From: CAVZCK01 sp963798805
GTDB taxonomy: Bacteria > Pseudomonadota > Alphaproteobacteria > Rhizobiales > Rhodomicrobiaceae
Assembly: GCA_963798805.1 (NCBI GenBank)
Contig: CAWCVC010000009.1
Span: forward strand, 124,001-188,000
Reading direction: 5' to 3'
Length of the DNA: 64,000 bases
The notes below the pieces were generated by a model. It searched no databases. It was given only the letters and a program-made list of their open reading frames with translations, and was not told the DNA's origin. A program made the position numbers and the translations under genes. The stretch's first letter is position 1, and each line of letters begins with the position of its first letter. Below are positions 26,063 through 35,552 of the stretch, one piece after another.

Positions 26063-26731
26063 ATGCAGGCAACCCACCCAAAGCCGTATCGCGGCATTGG
26101 CATGGAAGGCGTTATCGCCAGTTGGTATGCCAAGAACACCGCCGGCGATATCGAGGACTTCCGCCGCACGGCCGGGCATATCGTGGCCCGGCTGCCCTCG
26201 AACGATGCCTCGGTCCTGGAGATTGCGCCGGGGCCCGGATATCTGGCGATCGAACTCGCCAAGCTCGGCCCCTATCGGATTACGGGGCTCGATATCAGCA
26301 AATCCTTCGTCAAAATCGCCACTGAGAATGCAAGGCAAGCCGGGCTCAATATCGACTTCCAGCATGGCGACGTCCACGCTCTCCCGTTTGCCGACGGCAC
26401 ATTCGATTTCATCGTCTGCCGCGCAGCATTCAAGAATTTCAGCGATCCGCTCGAGGCGCTCAGCGAAGTGCGCCGGGCGTTGAAGCCGGACGGCAGTGCG
26501 CTGATTATCGATATGCGCCGCGACATCTCCGACGCCACGATCGATGACTTCATCAGATCGCGCCCCGGCGGCCGGGTGAACGCAATGATCATCGGCTGGA
26601 CGTTCAAGCATATGCTGCGCAAGCGCGCCTATCGTGCGGGCGAAATGCGGGAGATGGCGCGAATTGCCGGCTTTACGCGCTGCGAGATCGAGGAGGCGTC
26701 GATCGGGATGGAGGTTTCGCTGCAGCCGTAG
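26063..26731 (+). CDS. class I SAM-dependent methyltransferase
   Basis: 222 residues from the ATG at 26063, which has an AGGAG site 7 nt upstream; the upstream ATG at 25961 has none. Rossmann SAM-binding motifs: motif I VLEIAPGPGYLAIELA, the acidic loop ITGLDISKSFVKIA, HGDVHALPF, and the post-motif FDFIVCRAAFKNFSDPLEAL typical of UbiE/methyltransf_11 enzymes. The substrate (quinone, phenol or small molecule) is unknown. Divergent from the MarR gene and presumably repressed by it; a resistance or detoxification methylation is the simplest reading. Confidence 0.88.
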   Translation: MQATHPKPYRGIGMEGVIASWYAKNTAGDIEDFRRTAGHIVARLPSNDASVLEIAPGPGYLAIELAKLGPYRITGLDISKSFVKIATENARQAGLNIDFQHGDVHALPFADGTFDFIVCRAAFKNFSDPLEALSEVRRALKPDGSALIIDMRRDISDATIDDFIRSRPGGRVNAMIIGWTFKHMLRKRAYRAGEMREMARIAGFTRCEIEEASIGMEVSLQP

Positions 26732-26749
26732 AGCGAGATCTAAGCGCAT

Positions 26750-27619
26750 CTACTCCGACGAAATTCGCGAGCCAAGCTGCCTGGAAAGCTCGGCGGCGGC
26801 GGCACGAAGTTGGAGTGATTTCTCTTTGAGGGCCTGCGGCGACAACCGCCAGGCAGGACCGGACAGTCCCATCGCCGCGGCGCAGCGTCCGGCGAAATCG
26901 TGGACAGGTACCGCGATGCAGCGGACATCGGCGTCCAGCTCGCAATTATCATGGGCGATGCCGGTGTGCCGGACCGTCTCGATTTCGCGGGCGAGTCCGA
27001 GCCGGTCGGTCAATGTGTTCGGCGTAAAAGCAGGTAGCGGCAAGGTTTCGAGGAGATGGTCGAAATCCTCCGGCGGCATGGCGGCAAGCAACGTCTTGCC
27101 GATCGCGGTCGCGTGTGCCGGTCGTGTCGCTCCGGGATGGCCGGCCAATTGCAGAAGGCCCGACGCGGCTGTGCGGGCGATGACGATGATGTCCTGCTTA
27201 GAGCGTATCGCGAGGTGAGCCGCTTGGCCGGTCTCCGCGCTCAGACGCTCAAGGATCGGCGTCGCGAGGGAGAGCAGCGCGGTTTCGTCGAGCGCGCCTG
27301 CGGCCAGCGTGAACAGGCGCGTGCCGATGCGGTAGCGGCGGTTGTCAGCGAGCTGCGTCAGAAAGCCTAGATTGACGAGCGTCTGGATCAGATGAAAGGC
27401 GGTACTGTTGCGCAGGCCGAGCTCGGCGCTGAGCTGGACAAGGCTTACACCCTTCGGCTTGCGGGCGACGGCGTCCAGAATGGCGGCCGCCCGCTTCAAG
27501 GACTGGATCTTGCCGGAGTCACCGGACGCCGCGCGCCGCGCCGGTTCCGATCGCGGCATCGCCGTACTGTCGTGCTTGTTTTTTGTTCGTTGTGAAGCTA
27601 TCGCCATTTCGCGTCGCAC
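26750..27619 (-). CDS. IclR-family transcriptional regulator
   Basis: About 289 residues from a GTG at 27619 (an ATG at 27607 is possible). N-terminal helix-turn-helix: QSLKRAAAILDAVARKPKGV, then LGLRNSTAFHLIQTL. The C-terminal IclR effector domain includes ETGQAAHLAIRSKQDIIVIA, GKTLLAAMPPEDF and AIAVPVHDFAG-like ADVRCIAVPVHDF. It is the last gene of a minus-strand cluster with a cupin, a TPP enzyme and an FAD oxidoreductase, four bp after the cupin stop, so it likely controls that catabolic operon in response to its substrate. Confidence 0.92.
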   Translation of the reverse strand: MRREMAIASQRTKNKHDSTAMPRSEPARRAASGDSGKIQSLKRAAAILDAVARKPKGVSLVQLSAELGLRNSTAFHLIQTLVNLGFLTQLADNRRYRIGTRLFTLAAGALDETALLSLATPILERLSAETGQAAHLAIRSKQDIIVIARTAASGLLQLAGHPGATRPAHATAIGKTLLAAMPPEDFDHLLETLPLPAFTPNTLTDRLGLAREIETVRHTGIAHDNCELDADVRCIAVPVHDFAGRCAAAMGLSGPAWRLSPQALKEKSLQLRAAAAELSRQLGSRISSE

Positions 27620-27623
27620 CCGT

Positions 27624-27992
27624 TCATTCGTCGTTGATCGGCGTCGTCACCACGATGAAGGTCAGGTCGCCGAGGCCGGTATTCTGGATCGAATGCCGCA
27701 CGCCGGGCGGCAGGAATATGACATGGTGCTTGCGGACGAGCTTGCGTTCGCCGTCGATCTCCATCAGCCCTTCGCCCTCGAGCACATGATAGACCTGCTC
27801 CTGGACCTTGTGCGCATGGGCCTCCACATAGGCCATCGGCTGATAGGTGGAGATGCGATAGTCGATCTGGCGCGACCCTGTCGTCTCAGGCCGCACCAGC
27901 GCTTTCGACAGCGCCCCGCCATAATGCGCCGGGAATTGCTGCCACGGCTCTTCAGCGATATTGCGGATGCTAGGGGCGTATTTTTCCATCAT
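27624..27992 (-). CDS. cupin-domain protein
   Basis: 122 residues from the ATG at 27992, preceded by AGGGAGG at 8 nt; a start at 28025 lacks this site. One cupin barrel: motif 1 is HAHKVQEQVYHVLEGEG (two His and a Glu as metal ligands) and motif 2 is PPGVRHSIQNTG. Small single-domain cupins of this kind act as isomerases, dioxygenases or decarboxylases in catabolic operons. Lies between the TPP enzyme and IclR genes. Confidence 0.88.
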   Translation of the reverse strand: MMEKYAPSIRNIAEEPWQQFPAHYGGALSKALVRPETTGSRQIDYRISTYQPMAYVEAHAHKVQEQVYHVLEGEGLMEIDGERKLVRKHHVIFLPPGVRHSIQNTGLGDLTFIVVTTPINDE

Positions 27993-28021
27993 CTGATGAC
28001 CTCCCTGAATTTCGTATTTCC

Positions 28022-29815
28022 TCAAGCCGGCGTGCCATCCGGCCGCCAGGGCGCGCCGAACACCGGCTCTTTCGGCGGGATAGGCGGCAGTGCCCAGGCG
28101 CCGGTTCCAGGAGGGCGGATATTGGCGTCGACATGTACGTCGATCAGGGCAGGCTTGCCCGAGGCGACCGCTTCTTCGAGAACGCCGGCAAAGTCCTGCG
28201 AGCGGGTGACGGTATGGCCGGCAACGCCGGCAGCTTTGGCCCAGGCGGCGAAATCCGGATTGTAAGCCTCGCGATTGGCGCCGCGATAAAAGCCGGTGCC
28301 GATCTCGCGCCCGTCGAAATAGGCATATTGCAGATCGCGGATGGCAGCCCAGGCAAAATTGTTCCAGACCACCCAGACAACCGGGATGTCATACTCGACC
28401 GCAGTGCACAGCACATGCGGCACCATGGTGAAGCCGCCATCGCCGCAGATCGCGACGCAGGGCCGCTCGGGGGCGGCGAGCTTGGCGCCGAGGATCGAAG
28501 ACGGCCCGAAGCCCATGCCGGAATAGCCCCAGGTGTTCAGCATGGCCTGCGGCCGGCGCGCTTCCCAGAATTGCATGAACCAATTGTGGTGTATCCCTGA
28601 GTCCAGTGAGATGACGGCGTCGTCCGGCAGCACTGCGCGGCAATCGGCGACGATGCGCTCGGGGCGGATCGGCGTCGAGTGCGTCTCGAAGCCGGGCTGG
28701 ATGTAAGCCGCCCATTCGGCGCGCCAGCCGGCGATGGTCTCGTGCCACTCGGGCAGGCGCGGCGCCGCGCCGGTCGTGCGCCGGTCCAATTCCGAGAGAA
28801 GTTGCGCCAGGAAGGCCTTGGCGTCGGCGAGGATGCCGACATCCGGCACATAGTTGCGGCCGATCTCGCTGTGATCGACATCAACATGAACAAGCTTCGT
28901 AGACGGAAAATTCCAGGAATAGCCGGGCATCCAGGACGAAGCCGAGCGATCATCGAAGCGCGCGCCGATGGCCAGCACCAGATCGGCGTGGCGGCCGGCC
29001 TGATTGGCGGGATAGGCGCCATTGCGGCCGATGAAGCCGAGCGACAGCTCTGACCGCATGTCAAGGCAACCCATGCCGTTCGGCGATGAGATCACCGGGA
29101 TCGACAGGCGCTGTGCAAGGGCCGTCAGCTCCGGGCCCGATTCGGACAAGGTCACGCCATGGCCGATGAAGATGACCGGGCGCTCGGCCGCAAGCAGCAG
29201 ATCGACCGTGCGCCCCACGTCGGCCTCGCTCGCCCCGCTCCGGCGGCTATTATAGCCATTCCAGGCCGGCTCCTCCTGCACCTCGGCGCTCTCCATGAAG
29301 AGGTTATAGGGAACATCGAGATTGACCGGCCCCGGCCGGCCACTGGTCATCGTCATCACTGCCTGGCGCATGGCGAGAGGCAGCATTTCCACGCGTGTCG
29401 GCTGGAAGCTGCGCTTCACCACCGGCTTGATGACATTGTTGAAATCGGCCTGATAATGGCGGTTCAGCTCCTGGAACGGGCCGCGATTAAATTGCGAGGT
29501 CGGCACGTTTGCGGTGATCGAGAAGATCGCCGAACTATCCGTCTGCGCCACCGCCAGCGCCATGATCAGGTTCGCCGAGCCTGGGCCTGTCGAGGTCAGC
29601 GTGGCCGCCGGGCGGTGGCTGACGCGGAAGAAGCCGTCGGCCATATGAGCGGCGGTCTGCTCATGCCGCGGCGAGACCAGCTTCACCTGGTCGCTGAGAT
29701 CGTAGAGCGAGTCCAGTAACCCGACATTGCCGTGGCCGCATATGCCGAAGACGTATGGGATTTTTTCCTTGACCAGGAATTCGGCGATCAGATCGCTGCC
29801 TCTGCATAGCGCCAT
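28022..29815 (-). CDS. thiamine-diphosphate-dependent enzyme (acetolactate-synthase-like)
   Basis: 597 residues with the three-domain TPP fold. The catalytic Glu is E52 in PRHEQTAAHMADG, with STGPGSANLIMALA nearby. A central domain contains PVIFIGHGV and IGARFDDRSAS. The C-terminal TPP/Mg motif is GDGGF ... WNNFAW (about residues 453-482). Pathway acetolactate synthase is unlikely: no small subunit is near and the neighbours are catabolic (FAD oxidoreductase, cupin, IclR). A 2-oxo-acid decarboxylase, carboligase or C-C hydrolase role is more plausible. Substrate unknown. Confidence 0.88.
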   Translation of the reverse strand: MALCRGSDLIAEFLVKEKIPYVFGICGHGNVGLLDSLYDLSDQVKLVSPRHEQTAAHMADGFFRVSHRPAATLTSTGPGSANLIMALAVAQTDSSAIFSITANVPTSQFNRGPFQELNRHYQADFNNVIKPVVKRSFQPTRVEMLPLAMRQAVMTMTSGRPGPVNLDVPYNLFMESAEVQEEPAWNGYNSRRSGASEADVGRTVDLLLAAERPVIFIGHGVTLSESGPELTALAQRLSIPVISSPNGMGCLDMRSELSLGFIGRNGAYPANQAGRHADLVLAIGARFDDRSASSWMPGYSWNFPSTKLVHVDVDHSEIGRNYVPDVGILADAKAFLAQLLSELDRRTTGAAPRLPEWHETIAGWRAEWAAYIQPGFETHSTPIRPERIVADCRAVLPDDAVISLDSGIHHNWFMQFWEARRPQAMLNTWGYSGMGFGPSSILGAKLAAPERPCVAICGDGGFTMVPHVLCTAVEYDIPVVWVVWNNFAWAAIRDLQYAYFDGREIGTGFYRGANREAYNPDFAAWAKAAGVAGHTVTRSQDFAGVLEEAVASGKPALIDVHVDANIRPPGTGAWALPPIPPKEPVFGAPWRPDGTPA

Positions 29816-29838
29816 GTTTCCTCACCCCAACTCTATGC

Positions 29839-31593
29839 TCAGTTGTCAATCGTCTCTTCCATCTGCCGTTCGGTCCGCGCGTCCGGCCCAGCGCTCGCCG
29901 CATGCCGCGCCGCGATCCAGCCGAAGGTCATCGCCTGACCGAGTTGCGCCCCTGCGCCCGGATATTCGCCGCCGAACGCGGACTGCATGTCGTTGCCGCA
30001 GACATAGAGGCCGGGGATCGGCTCGCCGGATGCGTCGCAAACCCGCGCTTGTGTGTTGGCGCGGAGGCCGAGGCTGGTTCCGAGCGGCGTCGGCAGCACA
30101 GGAAGTGCGTAGAAGGGCGACCTGGCAATAGGCCCCATGCATGGGTTCGGCCGCACATCCGGGTCGCCGTTGCTGCGGTCGTAGAGATTCCCGCCCTTGC
30201 CGAAGTCATCGTCGACACCAGTCTCCGCTAAACGGTTGAACCGTTCGACGGTCGCTTGAAGCGCATCGGCAGGAAGACCAGCCTTGGCGGCAAGCGCTGC
30301 AATTGTCGGCGCTTCGCGCAGATAGCCGCTCGCCACATATTTGCGAAGGCTCGGCGTACGCGGCCGGATCAGCCCTAGGCTGTAGCGGCGGATGAAAACG
30401 CGATCACAGATCAGCCAGGCGGGGACCGAGGGTGTGCTGCGATGGGCGCGATACATGGCGCGGACGAATTCGTGATAGGACACGGCCTCGTTGACGAAGC
30501 GCCGTCCCGCGCTGTTTACCGCGATCAGGCCGGGCTTGGCGCGGTCGAGCACGATATGCGGATAGACGGCGGTGCTGCCATCCCTGCGCCGAGCGATAGA
30601 GCTGGGAAACCAGAGTGCGTTGTCGATGCCGGTCGGGCCGAGCGCCGCACCCACTGCGAGGCCGAGCTCGATGGTGCTGCCATCGCAGCCAGATGCCGCC
30701 GGCGTGAATTCTGCGACCGGCCCCGGCAGATATTTCGCACGCCATGCGGGATTCGCGGGAAAGCCTCCGCCGGCGAGCACGACGCCGCGCCGCGCTTCGA
30801 TGGTGATGCCTCTGCCGTCAAGCGTCGTTTCGACGCCGGCGATCCAGCCATTGACGCTTATCAGCCGCTCGGTGCGAGCTTCTGTCAGGATTGAAACACC
30901 CCGATGCAACAAAGCCTGCAACAGCCGAGCGACGAGCGCATTGCCCAGCACGAGCCGCGTTCCTCGCTCGTAACGCAGCCGGTCGCGCAGATAGCAGGTT
31001 ATGAGACGCGCGCCCAGCGCCATTGCGCCGAACGAACGATCCGCGTGCAGCAATTGCGCCGCCTCACCACGGGTGATCATCATGCCGCCGAACAGCATCA
31101 GTTCCCGGATCGGCCATCCCAGCCGCGCAAAATCGCCGCCGAGCGTCCGGCCGTCGAAGGGAGGTGGCTCCAGCGCACGGCCGCCCTTCGCCGCGCCGGA
31201 ATGGTCCTGGCGGTAATCTGGCGCGGTCATATAGGGACGGAAACCGATGCCGGCCCGGCTTTCCAGATCGGCCAGCATTCGCGGCGCGCTTTCGAGGAAG
31301 GCTTGCCGCATGGCGGGATCGCCGCGCTCGCTGACGAGCGAGGCCAGATAGCGTGCCGCCGCCTGGCCGTCTTCGGTCATGCCATGGGCGCGCAGATAAT
31401 GATTGTCGGGCACCCAGATAGTGCCGAATGAGCGCGCGCTCGTGCCGCCGATGCGGTCGGAATGTTCGAGAACGATAACGTGCAAGCCATTCAGCGAAGC
31501 CGTCAACGCCGCAGTTAATCCGCCTACGCCGCTTCCCAGTATGAGGAGATCCGTCTCAACAGGGGTATTTCCGCTGATAGCCCGGCCCGCCAT
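29839..31593 (-). CDS. FAD-dependent oxidoreductase (fumarate reductase/ketosteroid dehydrogenase-like)
   Basis: 584 residues. An N-terminal FAD-binding Rossmann motif (DLLILGSGVGGLTAALTA, about residues 15-32) is followed by the ribose-binding Glu in VIVLEHSDRIGGTSARS. A second FAD segment lies at the C-terminus: GLYVCGNDMQSAFGGEYPG, AGAQLGQAMTFGWIAARHA. SAGRRFVNEAVSYHEFV is the family's FAD_binding_2 signature. These enzymes desaturate or reduce steroid-like or enone substrates. First gene of the cluster; the gap to the TPP gene is 23 bp. Confidence 0.88.
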   Translation of the reverse strand: MAGRAISGNTPVETDLLILGSGVGGLTAALTASLNGLHVIVLEHSDRIGGTSARSFGTIWVPDNHYLRAHGMTEDGQAAARYLASLVSERGDPAMRQAFLESAPRMLADLESRAGIGFRPYMTAPDYRQDHSGAAKGGRALEPPPFDGRTLGGDFARLGWPIRELMLFGGMMITRGEAAQLLHADRSFGAMALGARLITCYLRDRLRYERGTRLVLGNALVARLLQALLHRGVSILTEARTERLISVNGWIAGVETTLDGRGITIEARRGVVLAGGGFPANPAWRAKYLPGPVAEFTPAASGCDGSTIELGLAVGAALGPTGIDNALWFPSSIARRRDGSTAVYPHIVLDRAKPGLIAVNSAGRRFVNEAVSYHEFVRAMYRAHRSTPSVPAWLICDRVFIRRYSLGLIRPRTPSLRKYVASGYLREAPTIAALAAKAGLPADALQATVERFNRLAETGVDDDFGKGGNLYDRSNGDPDVRPNPCMGPIARSPFYALPVLPTPLGTSLGLRANTQARVCDASGEPIPGLYVCGNDMQSAFGGEYPGAGAQLGQAMTFGWIAARHAASAGPDARTERQMEETIDN

Positions 31594-31746
31594 CCCCTGA
31601 CCGCCTCTCTTGCGCGCCGCCTCTATTACGGAAGGCCCGCGGCGCTACTCCGACACCAGTTTGCAACATTATTAAATCGCTTGCGACAATGTAGATGATC
31701 TATATGCAGTGTCAACGTGGGGCAGGGGGCGACAACCGGCTGCAGT

Positions 31747-31953
31747 TTACAGTCTCGACGCTTTACCACTGTGAACCGAGGGAACCCGCAAGACATTCGC
31801 CTCCTTTTCAAGCGCCTGCTCCAATATCTCTGCGCATTCCAGAAGCAGCTCTTTCAATAGCTCAAGCTCGCACTTCCGAATGTTCTCCGCCGCCGCAAGC
31901 GCCGCCTCGATTGAAATCGTCGCCTCGGCCGCATGCGCTTTCACCTCTGACAA
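31747..31953 (-). CDS. small coiled-coil hypothetical protein
   Basis: 68 residues with a TTG start preceded by GGAGGGG about 10 nt upstream. Almost wholly helical and Ala/Glu/Leu-rich (ISIEAALAAAENIRK, LLKELLLECAEILEQALE). It follows the 3' end of the broken ABC ATPase by 18 bp. Real or not is uncertain; the ribosome site is the main support. Confidence 0.4.
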   Translation of the reverse strand: MSEVKAHAAEATISIEAALAAAENIRKCELELLKELLLECAEILEQALEKEANVLRVPSVHSGKASRL

Positions 31954-31971
31954 CTTGCGACACCCCTCCGA

Positions 31972-33786
31972 TTACGCTGGCACCCGGACAAAATGTCCGG
32001 GGCCAACTTCCGCCAGCGACGTTGGCGGTGGCTCGTAGCCTTCCTTGCGCACGGCGCTTGGAATTTCGTCCGAAGACAAGGCGATCGGCCGATCGCGCGA
32101 GCGTGGATCAGGCACCGGAACGGCGGCCATCAGGCACCGCGTATAGGGATGCTGGGGCGTGTTGATCACCGCGTCGCGCGGGCCGATTTCGACGATCTCG
32201 CCGAGATACATGACTGCGACCCGATGGCTGATGCGCTCGACGACGGCAAATGTCGTGGGAAATAAAGAGATAGGAGAGGCCGCGCTCGCGTTGTAGATCG
32301 ATCATCAGATCGATGGTTTGGGCCTTGATCGAGACATCGAGTGCCGAAACCGCCTCGTCGGCAATCACGAGTTTCGGATTGAGGCTGAGGGCACGCGCAA
32401 TGCAGATGCGCTGGCGCTGCCCGCCGGAGAATTCGTGCGGGAAGCGGTCGGCCGCAGACGGATCAAGCCCCACCCGGCGCAACAGGTCGGCAACCTGGCC
32501 ATTGGCGGCGTCCCGTTTCAACGTGCCATGCAACAGCATCGGCTCGGCGACGGCGCTGCCGACCAGCTTGCGCGGGTTGAGTGATGCGTAAGGGTCCTGG
32601 AAGATCATCTGGATGTCGCGGCGCCGCAGATCTGCCCCGCGCCGCCAGCACATCTTCGCCCTGGAAACGGACCGAGCCGCTTGTCGGCTCGAGGAGCCGT
32701 ATGATGCTGCGCCCCGTCGTCCACTTCCCGCAGCCGCTCTCGCCGACGAGTGCCAGCGTCTCGCCGGGGCCGAGGCTGAAGGACACGTTCCCCACCGCAT
32801 GGACGACGCGTCCACCCCGGCCAAGAAAGCGTTTATCGATAGGAAATCGCGTCGTGAGCTTCCTGACGTCGAGGATCGGCGTATCGGCGGCGTAAGCCTG
32901 CCGCGCGGAATGGCGCACGTCTTGCGCTATCTCCCCGGCCTTCAGCGGCTGGGTTCCGCGCTGGCGCGGAACCGCGGCCAGCAATTGACGGGCATAAGCG
33001 CTTTGCGGCTTATAGAAAACCTGCGGTGACGTCCCTTCCTCCTGCTTGACGCCGCCTCGCATCACCAGCACGCGATCGGCGATGTCGGCAACCACGCCCA
33101 TATCGTGGGTAATGAACAGCACCGACATGCCCATCTCGTTCTGCAGCGATTTGATGAGATCGAGGATCTGTTGCTGGACGGTCACATCGAGGGCAGTCGT
33201 GGGCTCGTCGGCAATGAGCAGCTTCGGCTCGCAGGCGAGCGCCATGGCGATCATGGCGCGCTGGCGCATACAGCGTATGCGGGAAACTATCGAAGCGCTC
33301 CCTTGCATTCGGAATACGGACGTGGTCGAGCAGTTCGATGGCGGGCCGCCGCGCTGCGGCCCGCTCCATGCCGCGATGATATTTCAGCGCCTCGGCGATC
33401 TGAAAGCCGACGGTGAAGACGGGATTGAGGCTCGTCATCGGCTCGTGGAAGATCATCGCGATGCGGTCGCCGCGGATCGAGCGCATCTCGTCTCGCGAAG
33501 CGGTGAGAAGATCGCGGCCGTCGAAGCGAATCTCGCCGCTGCAGCGCGCGTACAGCGGCGGTAGCAGCCGCATGATCGAGAGAGCGGTCACGCTCTTGCC
33601 CGAGCCAGATTCTCCGACGACAGCAAGCGTCTGTGTCGGCGCGAGATCGAAGCTCAAATCCTCGACGACATCGCGCCAGGCGCCGCCGCTGCGGAACGCG
33701 ACGGTCAGCCCACGCACCTGCAGGAGCGGCCCGGCAGAACCAAGCCTCCCGTCGACGGTGCTCGGGGGGCCGCCATCGATCAGCAT
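31972..33786 (-). pseudogene. double-domain peptide ABC ATPase (DppD-DppF / GsiA type), broken
   Basis: The ATG at 33786 overlaps the permease stop. Domain 1 has Walker A GESGSGKS and HEPMTSLNPVF, but an 8-nt deletion at 33270/33271 removes the SGG of the LSGGM signature and shifts frame before MRQRAMIAMALACEP. Domain 2 has Walker A GESGCGKWTT (Ser to Trp at 32721-32723). An extra G at 32634-32640 shifts frame before DIQMIFQDPYASLNP, and an extra T near 32249 shifts it again after LFISHDI; the last piece is MYLGEIVEIGPRDAVIN to 31972. Four independent lesions make it certain that this is a decayed importer ATPase. Confidence 0.9.
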
Positions 33787-34576
33787 TCTTCCCTCAGCTT
33801 CGGATCGATCGCGTCGCGCAGGCCGTCGCCCATGAGATTGAGCGCGAAAACGAGAATGAGAATGGCGAGGCCGGGGAAGATCACCAGATAGGGACCGTCG
33901 AGAATGGTCTCGAATCCATCGCGGATCATGCCGCCCCAGATCGCGGCCGGCGGGCGTACGCCGAGCCCGATGAAGGCGAGCGACGCCTCGACGCGCACCG
34001 CCGAGGCCATCCACAACGAGGCAACGACGAGAATTTCGGGAATGATGTTGGGCAGGATGTGCGAGAACATCAGCCGCGCATCGGAATAGCCGAGCGCGCG
34101 TCCGCTGGCGATATAGTCCCGCTGCTTAATGGCAATGGTCGGCGTGCGGGCGACGCGCGCATAAGCCGGAATGAGGGTCATCGCGATCGCCGCCGAAATA
34201 TTCGCCGCATTCGGCCCCAGAACCGCCACGAGCAGAAGGCCGAGGATGAGCGACGGCAGCGCCAGGAGCGCATCCATCAGCTGCATCAAGACGATATCGA
34301 GGGGGCCGCCGAAATAGCCCGCGAACAGCCCGACAAGCGTACCAACGACGAGGCCGAGGAGATTGGCGAAAAGCGTGATCAGCAGAGTAACGCGCGCGCC
34401 GTAAAGCAGGCGTGCGAAATATCCCGGCCGAATTGATCCGTTCCGAGAACATGCGCGGCGCTCGGAGCCTTCAGCCGGTGCAGGATGTCCTGATCGATCG
34501 GGTCGAAGCCGGTCAGGAGGGGTGCGCCTTGTCGCAGCACCGCTTCGGAAATCCCATGCGATGGTTGCTGTTGCAT
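33780..34576 (-). pseudogene. DppC-type ABC permease, broken
   Basis: The N-terminal piece (34576-34418) reads LTGFDPIDQDI and LGTDQFGRDI, the conserved pre-TM2 motif. One T is missing in the TTT at 34416-34419 and the rest continues in another frame as FARLLYGARVTLLITLFANL, with YIASGRALGYSDARLMFSHI (EAA loop) and RVEASLAFIGLGV, to the stop at 33780. The first transmembrane helix is also absent. The DppB permease and binding-protein genes expected upstream are gone. Confidence 0.88.
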
Positions 34577-34579
34577 CGC

Positions 34580-34615
34580 CTGACATCGCTCTGATCTCAG
34601 AGTAACATGTCAGAT
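34580..34615. promoter_or_regulatory. inverted-repeat operator candidate (ATGTCAG arms)
   Basis: CTGACAT (34580-34586) and ATGTCAG (34607-34613) form an inverted repeat between the broken permease and the GntR gene. ACATGTCAGAT (34605-34615) recurs exactly at 38829-38839 in front of the threonine aldolase remnant. A shared site for the neighbouring GntR protein is possible. Confidence 0.35.
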
Positions 34616-34764
34616 GAAAGGTCGAAAAGCCCCTGCTGTATCGGTACAAGAGAAAACTCATATCCCGCTCGCATTCTGGGACGCAGTTGCCGAGCGTTGG
34701 TATTCCGGCTTGGCCCGATGCTCGAGCACGCGAAATCCTGGTCCGGTGCTCGTTCCGCCCGAAT

Positions 34765-35481
34765 TTATGACCCGATCGCTCTCGCCAACGAACTTCGGAC
34801 TGGCACGTTGGCAGATCGCAAGCCAAGGATAATGGCTCTTGAATTCTCGATATCCTCGGCGATCAGACCAACGGCGTCCTCGACCTCCCGCTTGGCGCAG
34901 GCATCCAGGATGGCAAGATGCTGCCGCAGGGACCGCGCCAGGAAGCTTTTTGGCTGCTCGGTGCTGGTGCGGAACAGCCTGATCCGGGCGGAATTCAGCC
35001 GATAGTGATGGCTGATGATGCTGTTGCCCTCAAAATCGACGATCGTCTCGTGGAAATCCCATGCCGTTTCGAGCGCGGATTTCACCACCTCGCTGTCGTC
35101 GCGATGACGAAGCATGGCATCCAGGGCGATCTCGGTTTCGCCTCTGAGCCGCTCGATCTCCTCGATCGGCGCGTTCCGCGCAAAGTTGCGGACGGCGTTG
35201 ACCTCGAGCAGCAGACGATAGTCATGGCCGTCATTGATGGTCTTGGGATCGGCCTCGACGATCTGAATACCCCTTTGCGGAAAGACCCGGATCAATTGCT
35301 CACATTCGAGCTGGCGGATCGCCTCGCGGACCGGTGACAGCGGCGCTCTGAACAGCGACGCCAGTTCGCGCTGTGAGACGAACTGACCTGGCTTCAGCTC
35401 TCCAGAAAACAGGCATTGTTTGAACCGGCGGTAGACCTCGGCTCTCAACGTTTCGACGCCTCTGTTCCGTTTTGCGCTCAT
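34765..35481 (-). CDS. GntR-family regulator, FCD subfamily
   Basis: 238 residues, intact. The N-terminal winged helix is visible as EVYRRFKQCLFSGELKPGQ, SQRELASLFRAPLSPVREAI and LIRVFPQRGIQIVE. The helical FCD ligand-binding domain has the metal/ligand pattern D-x3-N-like DFHETIVDFEGNSI, and HLAILDACAKREVEDAVGL near the C-terminus. FCD regulators sense small organic acids or amino acids. It is stranded between pseudogenes (peptide ABC on one side; TTT transporter and threonine aldolase on the other) that were probably its regulon. Confidence 0.9.
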   Translation of the reverse strand: MSAKRNRGVETLRAEVYRRFKQCLFSGELKPGQFVSQRELASLFRAPLSPVREAIRQLECEQLIRVFPQRGIQIVEADPKTINDGHDYRLLLEVNAVRNFARNAPIEEIERLRGETEIALDAMLRHRDDSEVVKSALETAWDFHETIVDFEGNSIISHHYRLNSARIRLFRTSTEQPKSFLARSLRQHLAILDACAKREVEDAVGLIAEDIENSRAIILGLRSANVPVRSSLARAIGS

Positions 35482-35552
35482 TCCCTTACCGTCGAACTCC
35501 TCGCTCCGCGCGCGGCACCAGCTACCGAAGCGATATTATCGCTGACTTCATG

